From Zygnema circumcarinatum (taxonomy: Eukaryota > Streptophyta > Zygnematophyceae > Zygnematales > Zygnemataceae), in the NCBI GenBank assembly GCA_037447605.1, contig CM074805.1, positions 4,335,573 to 4,399,572 of the forward strand: 64,000 nt of DNA, written 5' to 3'. The position numbers and the translations under genes are program-made. Of the stretch, positions 1 to 9,433 are shown piece by piece. The notes beneath the pieces are model-generated. The model did not search any database and was not told where the DNA came from. It saw only the letters and a program-made list of their open reading frames with translations. How positions within the stretch are numbered: position 1 is the first letter of the stretch; each line of letters starts with the position of its first letter.

Positions 1-117
1 GGGAGAGGGAGAGGGAGAGGGAGAGGGAGAGGGAGAGGGAGAGGGAGGGAGAGGGAGAGGGAGAGGGAGGGAGGGAGAGGGAAAGGGAGAGGGAGAGGGA
101 GAGGGAGAGGGAGAGGT
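1..117. repeat. (GGGAGA)n polypurine simple repeat
   Basis: The window opens inside a run of GGGAGA hexamers with occasional GGGA insertions. The left end is cut by the window edge. It lies about 180 bp upstream of the start codon of the first gene. The same hexamer on the other strand (CTCCCT) recurs near 62620-62655. Confidence 0.95.
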
Positions 118-292
118 AGAGGCTTAGCTGCAGCAGGTCCTTATTACTGCGCATAAGACCTCCTCCGCTGATTGACCACGGCTCAAACGGATGGGTGATC
201 AGATGGATGGATGGATGACTATAGAGGGTTGGCTGGAGGACAAGTTATAGGAGGAGGAAGGGGAAGAAGGAGAGAGAGTGGGAAGCGCAGCC

Positions 293-3120
293 ATGGCGAG
301 CCCGCGAGGTGGAGTGGGAGGTATCCAAGGCAGGAGGAATCTGTATGCGGTGCTGCTCCTGTACGGTCTGCTGGCCCTGCAGGCAATGTGCGGAATGGCA
401 GGCAGTAGATCCCAATCAGCGAAGGTGAATTTGTCGATAGTCTCTTATTGGATGTAACCTCCCTCTTTTTCTCTCTCTCTCTCTTCCCACCCTTTCTCCT
501 GCCTTTATTTTGTTCCCCACTTCCTACACTCATGTCATCCTTCTCTCTTGCCGTCTTTTCTCGATTTTTCCGCTTTTATTCAAAAGAGATACAGAGAGAA
601 ATAGAACGGGAGAGGGGGTGAGGGGAGAAGAGGAGGGACAGGAACGGATGCGCAAAGGGGTGGGAGAGAGGAAAACTCTTTCCTTTGGAATAAAATGAGT
701 AAGATTTGTTTGTTCAAGATGTGCAGAAGCCCCGGGATTCCAAGTCCAGCAGGACAACCGCAGACATTTTGAAAGCTGCCGACAGGGAGAAAAGGATTGC
801 GGAGAGAGAAGCTGCTAGGCAAAAGCGCCTTTATGGAGGACCCAACTGGAAAAGAGAAAGTGAAAGAGAGTACAGTAGAGAATGGCCCGTCCTGGTGAGT
901 GGCATCAACGCTGACAACCAGCTAAGGTCCATTAAGAAATGCGATGTTTCATGGTTGTTTCGCATCTAGCATTTCGCATTGTTTCTTGGATCGGAGAGAC
1001 TCTTGTGGCTCGAGAAGGAGATTGCATTGACCTAATTCTTCTTCAGCCAGACCGGTACCTTTTTCCAAGCCCTAAAGCTCCGAACGTTCGACGAGAAAAC
1101 CGCACATGCAAACATTGTCAGACATGGGGAAAAAACTTATTCCCTGCGAAGCAATACATTGCCCACCTCATTACTTTGCAATGTCCTTCCTTGCGATGTT
1201 TTTTTTGTTTCCTGAAATCATCCATTGCGTTTCCATGTTTGGTTTGGAGGCGTTGCTTTCTTGCCTTGTCAGCATGAGCAGCTTTAGGGTGTAGAAAGTC
1301 AAGGCGAGAGTTCTGAAAATATCCAACCCCTTGAAAGCTCTGAAATCTCCCAGAATATTCCAAAACCGTTAAATGTTTTCAAGCTCTCCTTAACCGTCGT
1401 CTGTAAAAATGGCTTCTGTTGTTTACCAGGACAAACAAGCTTGCCTGCCTGCAGGTCTACCCACAGCCGCTCTGATGCGAACAAAGGAGCTTGGGCCCCC
1501 CATTTCCCACATGGACAATTTGACTTCTCCAGAAAGCTACGCCCTTCTTGTGTATCCGCGGCACGGCCTTGGAAACTCCCTTCGAGGGTTCAAAAGTTCG
1601 TTCGTGTTTAGTTTGTTAACTGGGAGGAGGCTCGTTGTTTTCGAGGGCGGACCTCACTGGAAGGTGAGAAGTTTAAAGCTCCCGGATTCTGAAAAAATTT
1701 TAGGCCAGTTTTTCGGTAGTCGCATTTTAGAAATGGAGTGTTTCAGAGGCTCCTGAAATGGAGGTAAATGACGTACAGGTTTGGAGGCTTTGCTGAGTTG
1801 GCAGCATTTCGATTGACTGACATCCTTCCTTCTTCAGACTTGAGAAGGCATGATGCAAAAGAAGCTTGAGATAAGAAAGCGAAAGAAAGGTTTACAACAC
1901 CTAGAAGCTGTTTGATTCCAGATGTTGAAAGATTCAACGAGCATATTCTTTCCCCTCTCCGTGCTCCGTCCAGGTCCTCCACATGCTCTGCAATGGGTTT
2001 TCCTGCACCCCGGATCTCATTATAGACAACAGGAACTCTACTCTCGAGAAGGCCTTGAAGAAAAGGCGACCCCCCAATCTTACGTCGGGCGAGGAGGTGA
2101 AGGATGTCCTTGAGAAGATGCACTCCAATGTTTCTGTAATGACAGTACACAGCGGAAGCCACTTTGACGATTGGTGGTGGGCCGAGGATGCAAAAAGGAC
2201 GTGTGTCTTGAAGTCGTTGAACTGTCATTCGCTTGCATGTGTCCGTTCAAGAGCCCTTCACTTCCTGATTGGAGCCGGCCCTTCTGAAAGGTTGGAGGGC
2301 GTGATAGAGGAGTTTATACAAGGGTCGAAGGCAGGGAAGGGGTTGGAAGCTGTCACGCCGGGCATGGGTCTCCTCTTGACTTTCGATATCGCCTTTCACA
2401 TTAGAACACTAACAAGGTGAATTCCCTTCCCCAGCCCCCTCTCCCTCCCTCTCCCCTCTCTCCCAAATGTTTGGCACATGGGCCATTCCTAATTTCTACA
2501 GGGACATTGCTGACCACGATTAATTCATTAACGGGAAGTCGTCTAAGTCATAATTCATGATGCCCCCTTGCAGGGAAGTCGAGGGGTTCAAGAAAGACAA
2601 AAACTGTTTGTTGAGTGAGGCGGCGTGCAAGGAGGAGATGGAGGAAAAAGAGAAGATAAATATGCTGACGGTTTTGAAGTCCAGCTTCTGGACGTGCCTA
2701 GGGATGTACTTAAAAAGCCTCAAGAAGGAGCTTGCCACCAAAAGGGACAGGAAACCGATCCCAAATATTTGGCTTGCAACCGACAGCGAGGCCTTACGGC
2801 CGGTATTTGCTAAACGGTTACAGAAGCATGGAGCCTGCTACTACTCGACGGGAGGAGTGACACACTCTTCCAAGAAAGGAGCGGAAGGGGCGCAACTCCC
2901 CACTCTAGCCGAGTTTTATCTTCTGAGCAGGGCGCGCTTTACAGTCGTAGTGAGCCCTCTCTGCCCTTTCTTGAGTTCCTTTGCAGCAGCTGCAACGGAA
3001 TACGGAAACGGAACAGTGGCTTTTTTCGGACGAGAAAATGGGAAATGCCAACTTCATTTTCCAGATCTAGGCATAGACACTCCATTGACTAAATTTGTGA
3101 GAGCATTCTCTGACGGGTGA
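293..3120 (+). CDS. putative fucosyltransferase-like type II membrane protein
   Basis: Five-exon model: 293-424, 727-894, 1430-1663, 1974-2416, 2574-3120, about 508 residues, ending at TGA. Exon 1 starts at ATG 293 and encodes a short basic N-terminus followed by a hydrophobic stretch (LYAVLLLYGLLALQ), as in a Golgi signal anchor. Exon 2 is a charged stem. Exon 3 carries PRHGLGNSLRGFKSSF then LLTGRRLVVFEG, matching the donor-site signature (GLGN, then a short helix and a strand) of plant and bacterial fucosyltransferases of the GT37/GT11/GT23 fold. Exon 5 has WLATDSEALRPVF, a THSS stretch, then LAEFYLLSRARFTVVVSPL, the usual C-terminal motif of that fold (ATDS, then a helix and a strand ending in Ser). 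The acceptor substrate cannot be inferred. A role in cell-wall or glycoprotein fucosylation is inference. Exon edges at 727 and 1430 are the least certain. Confidence 0.6.
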
Positions 3121-3394
3121 TGTGCCGCACGCCGAGTCATCGTTGAAGGACTTCTCACCAAGCAGCCTATTGGATTGGATTGTAAACGGTGAAGTTTGGC
3201 CATGATGCAGTATGCCCAGAACAGCAAAATTCTAGTCCTAAACGAGCGGAGACATATGATGTGAACATGCCTCGCACCACGAGACACTTCCCAAAACTAT
3301 CCAGGGCCTCACTCGAACCCCACTCTTCGAATTATTCAAGGGTTTCCGTGGAGGCAAAATCTAGATGGCTACAAAACGAAGCAGGTCCACGGGC

Positions 3395-5526
3395 TTATGC
3401 AATAGTCACGCCGCAACCTGCTTCGAGCCGTTTCACGTTCATTCGACACCTCACGGGCTCTTTCGCGCACCACTCACTCTCAGCAACAGATTCCGCCGCA
3501 TCTCGCCATTGCTGCAAAACCCAAATACGAAATAGAAGATACTTCAGTGAAGGAACACAATGGCTCAGACATTTAAAGGAAAATTCAAGGATAAATAGCC
3601 CCTAGAAAATTCCATGACAAACCGGACCAAACCGCACATCCAGAATCGCGTAATACTACTGTACAAGTTTACGTCCGGATTCGCGTATTCAACGGCCTAA
3701 GCTCAATATTCATTCCAAAGATGATTTGCTTTAATGGGCGTTTCCTTGCCTTGCCAAAGTCAGATACACCTGCGCTCAAAAGCTCTTGTTTGCACTCTTC
3801 CAGGTTTTCGTCGAGATTGTAGCCGTAGCCTATGGCGTGGTATCCTCGTCCGGAATCGTAACTGCATGGGTGGGCTTGCTCGTATGCTTGAACAGCTTTC
3901 TGAGCTGCCGCCATACACTCCCTGGAGACTGGCACTATGGTCTTGCTATTGCAGCCCTGGGCGAGAGCTTCAATGCTTCTCCGGCAGCGCCATCCATTGC
4001 GGCGACACCACCGACTCCCCTTCAAGTTGCGAGCCGCCTCAACCCAATCCTGCAGGGCAAAGCAAGTTAATGAATTTATAATCTTCTGTACACAACTTGT
4101 GAAATGCGAACGGCAAATGTCACTAACCTCGATTGCAATCGCATGCATATTAGCTGTCAGAACAGTTGTTGCGATTGAAAGAGAGGCTGTGACTAACTTC
4201 CAGCAAAGCGGACTCAGAACCTACAGGAATTTTATCCTCACACTATAACAGCTGAAAGCATACACCTTATATAAAAGTGAAAGTCACTCCTGCAGCAAGA
4301 CACTTGATAAGGCCGGCATCAGCATTTGTTACAACGGGTCCCACCTGAGTTTCTATACTCGGAAGGAAGGCCTTTCCCGCAGCATCCTGCAGCTCCTCCC
4401 CTAGGAAAAGGCTGAAATATATAGTCAGGATTGTCGCCTGCACATTGCAGCATAGCTGGCCGAGGTGAGGCACGTCCTTCTGAATGGCTCCGCAAGATCT
4501 GCGAACGCTGACGGCAGCCAGTTCGTCTATAGCGAGATCATCAAGGCACTGTACGCCACTGTATACCTGCAACCATAGACAATCAACTTGTTATTTGGCT
4601 GAATGTATCGGAGTCCTGTCGGTTAAAATTTCAAAATAGACGAGGCATGCGGTAACACAGACTGTAAACCTCGACCAATGGCTTGTCCTAGGAAGCTATG
4701 ACGATGTGGTCATTCATGGAAGTAAATATTTTTTAAGCATGACACCCATGCCAGAACTTAATGCACTCAAACGTCGCTAGGATTTCACACGCTCAGAAAT
4801 AACCCACATCAGTAAATTCAAGATGTCTCACCTGCGCAAAATCTTTGGAGACTTTGTCCAAGTCCTGGCTGATCTTCTCACGGTTTTTTTCCAAGTTGTA
4901 GCCGACGCCAACAGCTTTATAGCCCCGATTCGTAAGGTATGCACACCTGTGGCGTCCTTCACTCTGCTCAAGTCGGTTGAGTATCTGCAAGGAGCACTGC
5001 GTTCTCAAGCAACTTTCCTTCAGTACGCAGATTTCAAACGCCGATGAAACAGGTGGCACGGTGTCGGTCGAAAGAAAGTCATATTAAGAAGAATCAACTG
5101 AACAGTAACTTAAGGGCCTGGCTGCAATTCAACTGATTATTCTCTGCAAATGCCCTCAACAGCAAAACTTCTTCGCTCACTCAGTTGCAAGTTGCTTGGC
5201 CAGATTAATCTTCAAAATTTTGAACAGTTGGTTGTTCCAATTATAGAACTTCAGATACCTGGTGTATTTCACGCTTAGAATCCTCCCACATACTAGCCAA
5301 AAGCTTGCAAGAACCATACCTTCTGGCAAACATTTACAATATTCCGAGCACGTTCAGAAGATTCCTTCTCTTTCGACATCTCAAAATTATCAAGCATTCG
5401 AATTCCAATCTCCGGAACAGGATCCTGAGAGGCTACAGCAGCATGAGCTCTTTCCAAATGGCAACTGATGCGTGCAAGGAGCAGCAGAAAGCTCTGCAGG
5501 ATCAGAATCAGTTGTAGCCCCGCCAT
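3395..5526 (-). CDS. secreted two-domain GH24 (phage-type) lysozyme-like protein
   Basis: Five exons, all in phase 0: 5526-5320, 4984-4832, 4566-4345, 4049-3750, 3511-3395; 332 residues. Exon 1 starts at ATG 5526 (GCCATTTCC on the plus strand) and encodes a signal peptide (LILILQSFLLLLA). Domain 1 spans exons 2-4: SEGRHRCAY, then GYKAVGVGYNLE, then a Cys-rich helical part (RRSC, QLCCNVQ), then DWVEAARNLKGSRWC and WRCRR. This order matches eukaryotic phage-type lysozymes. Against T4 lysozyme the first motif aligns without gaps, giving the catalytic Glu (SEG) but Thr at the Asp20 position. Domain 2 repeats the pattern: YEQAHPCSY, GYHAIGYGYNLDE, then QWRDAAESVAESEWC and VRCR in exon 5. Domain 2 has no counterpart of exon 3. 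Exon 4 is joined to exon 5 through a GC-AG intron. A secreted peptidoglycan-degrading or defence role is inferred from the family; activity is uncertain. Confidence 0.7.
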
Positions 5527-6897
5527 TTCCACAGCATGAAATTATTCAAAACACGCTTCCTAGCGGCAGCAGCTTCCTCCCCTCGCTGTTCAAGGGCTCC
5601 CAAAAGCGCTTCAGGAGCTCCAAAACAGATGCGCTCGGGCACAGATAAGCTCTCATACTCATAAACCGCCTCATAAGCATGGCGGAGAGGGAGAGGCGAT
5701 GGAGGAGAGCATGCTGCAGGAGGTGGTGGCACGTGCGAGAGAGCTGCCGCCATGCCTTCGGCGTTACCTGCTTGGAGCATGCACGAAAGCCGCAATGGCT
5801 GCCAGGGGACCCTGTTCCATGTACTTACAGTCCCGTGCTCAAAACGGGAACGGCAACTGCAACAGCGACATGTCTCCGTTCCTTGGGCCATTCTATGTTC
5901 AAAACTACACTGGAGACTGTCAACGGGTACGTTACCACGTGTGCAGATCTGGAACTGGAGCAGTTCGTACATGGAGAGAGGCCGTAGGATAACTGCCAGG
6001 CCGCCACGTGGCGGACAGAGGACAAGGGCACCGACAAAATGTGTCGGTTTGTGCGTAACATAGCCACGTAGCCGCAACCGCCTGCTGACACGTGGACGAG
6101 TGTTTTGGAGCGCACGTGAAAAGGTCTGACAGGAATCGTAAAAGCCGTCCGATGAGGATCGTACGAAGAGAAAATGTCGACACGTGGAAAGTCTTCCCGC
6201 AGTCAACGGCGGCACGCAGGGGCAAACGACAAGCGCTGCTCCTCTTGCCAAATGAAGAAAAGGTACAATCTGTCGCACGAGATGCCAGCGTGGCGATACT
6301 ATCGGCGATTTGCGATGTACCGTATTGAGAAGATCGTCTGCTGAGGGAGGAAGCATGTTCGTGACAAAGCCTCGGTTTCTGGTTCGGAAGCCGTCTGGTT
6401 TTTCGTACCGATAAAAAAAATATTTGGACGGTCAAGATTGAATTTTGGATAGCTATGATGACATGGCATTGGAAATAACCGTCGATATTTCCGAGCGACA
6501 TGCTCGGGGCTGGCTCGGGGCTGGCTCGGAAGGCTCACCTACTCTTGCAAGGCCGAAGCTGAAAAAAGGCGACAAAGCGAGCGCCGTCGAAATTTTTGAG
6601 CTTAGGAGATGGGCGCGAGAGAGAGAGAGGGATAGGTATTAAGAGGGAGGCAGGGGCGAGGGAGAGGCAGAGGGAGAGGAAGAGCGAACGGTAGATTGAA
6701 ATAGAGAGAGAGACAGAAGGAGAGGTAGTGAGAGAGCAAGAGATTGCGAGAGTGAAAGAGAGGCATAGGCAGAAGGAGAGGGAGAGAGAGGAACGAGCGA
6801 GGAAGCGAGAGGCAGAAGGTGAGGGAGTGAGAGAGCGAGACATTGAGAGAGAAGATAGGAGAACGATCGAGAAAGAGAGAGGCAGAAGGATAGAGCG
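5527..6897. other. intergenic region between divergent genes
   Basis: This 1.4-kb stretch separates the lysozyme-like gene (minus) from the hypothetical gene at 6898 (plus). Its left half holds the G-box cluster listed separately. Its right part (6600-6900) is a degenerate GA-rich tract of GAGAGA and GGAGAGG runs, which produces long spurious open frames on both strands. AGCATGCTCGGGGCTGG near 6500 includes a direct repeat of CTCGGGGCTGG. I see no protein motif here. Confidence 0.6.
5730..6186. promoter_or_regulatory. cluster of six G-boxes (CACGTG)
   Basis: CACGTG occurs at 5730-5735, 5936-5941, 6005-6010, 6089-6094, 6113-6118 and 6181-6186. The third lies in a 14-bp perfect palindrome, CCGCCACGTGGCGG (6001-6014). 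A near-match GCCACGTAGCC sits at 6063. In plants CACGTG is bound by bZIP and bHLH factors in light, stress and ABA responses. The cluster is 200-660 bp upstream of the lysozyme-like gene and 710-1170 bp upstream of the hypothetical gene on the other side, so it could serve either. Function is inferred from motif density only. Confidence 0.55.
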
Positions 6898-7578
6898 ATG
6901 GTGAAAAAGGAAGAAGGGGGGAGAGAGAGACCAATCATGAAGAAACCCATCAGAAAAAACCGCGTATTTATTGATCTCACGCTGAACCTTGCGCTCTCTC
7001 TCAAGCCCCGCAAGAAGAGAGCCTTCGGGCCAGGCACCGGGCGGTACGGTCTGGAGCCAAAGGACCTCATTATTGACTTCATCAACCTATGCATCGACGA
7101 GAAAGAGGGAGAGAGAGAGAAAAAGGAAGACGAGAAAGAGGGAGAGAGAGAGAAAGAGGAAGACGACAGCTGCATCGTTCTCCCGCCGCCTCCACCTTCT
7201 TCCGCTGGAAGCCATGGTGAAAGTGACTCCCAAAATGAAGACTTTGCCATTTTGGGAGTAACGGGTGAAGTCGCGACTCGAGACTTCCCGCATTCACGGG
7301 AACACTGCGGGAGCTTAACTTTTTCTAAAACGCCAGCGCCTGCAAATGCGCTGTACTGCAAAAAGGTATGTATGTCCAAAAAACATTCGTTTATCCCTCA
7401 TATTAGTAAAGGTGAGTTTTGTTTTGCTGCGCTAACCTCTTGTGTTTTTCCTGAATGCTTTATCTGCTGCTGATTTTTTCAAGTTTGATGTTCCGGGTTG
7501 TAAAATTGGGTTTGGCGGGCTGACCTTGTTTTGGCGCAGGATGATGATGTCCTTTGGTTATGGAAGCTCTTACGCTGA
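6898..7578 (+). CDS. hypothetical acidic/charged protein (tentative)
   Basis: An open frame from ATG 6898 shows codon-like composition distinct from the GA tract before it: a basic start (KKPIRKNRVFIDLTLNL), then GRYGLEPKDLIIDFINLC, a Glu/Lys/Arg-rich microsatellite-coded stretch, a run of six prolines, and DFAILGVTGEVATRDF. A good donor (AAAAAG then GTATGTATG) follows at about 7363. If spliced to the acceptor before 7540, the reading ends at TGA 7578. I recognise no domain. The next possible exon (8488) may instead belong to this gene. The gene boundaries are a guess, and it could be two partial genes or no gene at all. Confidence 0.3.
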
Positions 7579-7632
7579 CCGTGATGGTTGCGTTGACCGT
7601 GCTCGTGATGGTTGCGTTGACCGTGCTGGTGC
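7576..7632 (+). repeat. short tandem repeat, about 24-30 bp unit
   Basis: GACCGTG and GATGGTTGCGTT alternate: TGACCGTGATGGTTGCGT is followed by TGACCGTGCTCGTGATGG, TTGCGTTGACCGTGCTGG and so on, giving about two and a half imperfect copies. It lies at the possible end of the hypothetical gene. Confidence 0.6.
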
Positions 7633-8309
7633 TGTTATGTTATGTGAGTTTCTGGAGGGCTTCGCGTGCACAGGGCGGCAGCGCAGTGCTTAGAGAGGGA
7701 CTAATTTGAAAGAGAAGGAAAAAATGTTAGGAAAGGAAAGAGAGACAGCGAGGGCTGAAAGAGAGAGGATTGCAGACTCACAAAGGGGTTTTTCTGTGCT
7801 TGTGGGTTTTTTATTGCACTTGCGTCCAGGATTTTTGTTAACAACGATGGACCTAGATGATGGCAATCAAGTGATTAGAACTATATGTTTTCTTTTTTCA
7901 TTTAATTTATGGCCAATGTAGAGATTCAAACCAAAAAAGTAGCTCAAAAATATCTTACATTTGGAGGTGTTGGGCGTTTTTTCTGACTGGTGCAGTGCTT
8001 CTGCGCTGTGTGCCAAACGCCGGCGCCATGTGCTTTTTGGGGCGATGGAGAGAGCCACACTGGCCACTGCCACGCACGCTACATGGATAAATACAAGTTT
8101 AGGTGATTCCTCACTCCTTGTTATACAAGTGCAGAATTATGTTTATTCCCTTTATTTTCCATGTGCTACTACTCCATCGTCTTCCATAGCTCCTGCGCCT
8201 CCCTCCATACCGCCTGCTCGTTCCCTATTACAGTTTCTTTTCCTTGTCGTATTTCTACTAAATGACGTCTCTTTCTAATGAAGTGATTTGTTTTTTGATT
8301 GCTGTGCCG

Positions 8310-8431
8310 TTTCAGTTTTTCTTCTAGTTATCCATGCTTGTGCTTTTTGTATGTGTTGGTGTAAACTTCGTTTCAGTTTTTTAACTGGATATCCATGCTT
8401 CTGCTTTTTGTATGTATTGGTGTAAATTTGG
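8310..8431 (+). repeat. 61-bp direct tandem duplication
   Basis: Two adjacent 61-bp copies (8310-8370 and 8371-8431) share TTTCAGTTTTT, ATCCATGCTT, TGCTTTTTGTATGT and TTGGTGTAAA with few differences. The T-rich sequence, ending just before an acceptor-like CACAG at 8483-8487, suggests it is intronic. Confidence 0.75.
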
Positions 8432-8487
8432 AAGGTATATGCATATCACTTATTGACATTGCTGTTCCCTCGGCATGTCTTGCACAG

Positions 8488-8708
8488 GGCTCCATGCCTT
8501 CGACTTGATTATTGAATTTTTTCATGGCATCACGGCACAGCATGGGACAAACGACCTGACAGTGAAGAAGGCGGTCGAAGTTCGCCTTCAAGGAGCAGTC
8601 GGAGTCATGAGAGAGCTTGCTTTGAGGAGCTCAGACAAGGGGGGGGCGGCGGCCAGGGTCAGCCTGTATGCAGAAATTGCTTATTTAGAAGGTCTTTATG
8701 CTGTATAG
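8488..8708 (+). CDS. hypothetical 3' exon, no known domain
   Basis: After the acceptor-like GCACAG, an open frame reads LHAFDLIIEFFHGITAQHG, TVKKAVEVRLQGAVGVMREL and AARVSLYAEIAYLEGLYAV, then TAG at 8706-8708. The alternating hydrophobic pattern suggests helices. It needs one extra base from an upstream exon to be in frame, and that exon was not found, so its link with the frame at 6898 is unproven. I do not recognise the family. Confidence 0.3.
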
Positions 8709-9433
8709 GCTGGCGATGGAAGGCTATAAATAGCACGAGATAACATGAAAGCAATGGATCCAGTGTTTAACAGACAAATGTTAGGCCATGAGAGAGAGAG
8801 GAGGAGGAAGAGAGAGCATGAGGCATTATGGTCTTTGAATTTATTTGAAAGGATTTATTCAAGGATTCCCTTTTGTTAGATTGTTGCGATGCCGGTTGCA
8901 ATCTTCACTTCTCTGCAGATCGGTGTTCTTTTCTAATTAAGACACAGAAATGATTTCGAAGTGGCGTGTTCTAAAGGTTGAAAGTGCTTAATGTCCTATG
9001 TCAACGGCTCATAATTCGTGCATGCATTTTTAGATTTCATGCTATCGTGGGCACCTCTCAGCCTTTCTCTCGCTCTTTATTTCCCACTTTTTGTTTATTG
9101 TAATTGGCCTTTCCCATTCTCCATTTCCTGCCCTGGGGCAATTTCCCAAATCATTGGAGTGCCGAGGCATCCAACCAAGGAACGATTTTTTGGGGGTTTA
9201 TCCGCACCCCCTCTTGGTAAATCGAAGATTTTTTCTGGTCAGGACAGAGCTTCCGCAAGCAACCGGTCTGTATGGGACTTGGCATCCATGAGTGACCCCT
9301 GGACCTATAATGAGAGTTAAAACAACGAAAAGGGTATTCTCTGAACCCTTTCAGTATATTTACGGGATCCTGTGTGATGCCAAGGTTGCCCTGCCATTGC
9401 TTCGCCACGCCAGGTCTAGAAGGCAGCGAAAGC
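8709..9433. other. intergenic region without recognised genes
   Basis: This stretch lies between the hypothetical 3' exon and the villin stop codon. It contains a short GA-rich run near 8790-8815 and otherwise unremarkable sequence. Minus-strand bases just below 9434 should be villin 3' UTR. Confidence 0.5.

Noticed and set aside
1743-2228. Minus-strand 161-codon ORF
   Set aside because: It is a shadow of exon 4 of the fucosyltransferase-like gene, which carries the family-like sequence on the plus strand.
5508-6501. Overlapping minus-strand ORFs of 189-282 codons upstream of the lysozyme-like gene
   Set aside because: No recognisable domain; they run through the G-box region and read out of the signal-peptide frame. 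Could be 5' UTR but not supported as coding.
6535-7379. Minus-strand Ser/Leu-rich ORFs
   Set aside because: They are the complement of a GA-rich tract and of the tentative gene at 6898; no motif.
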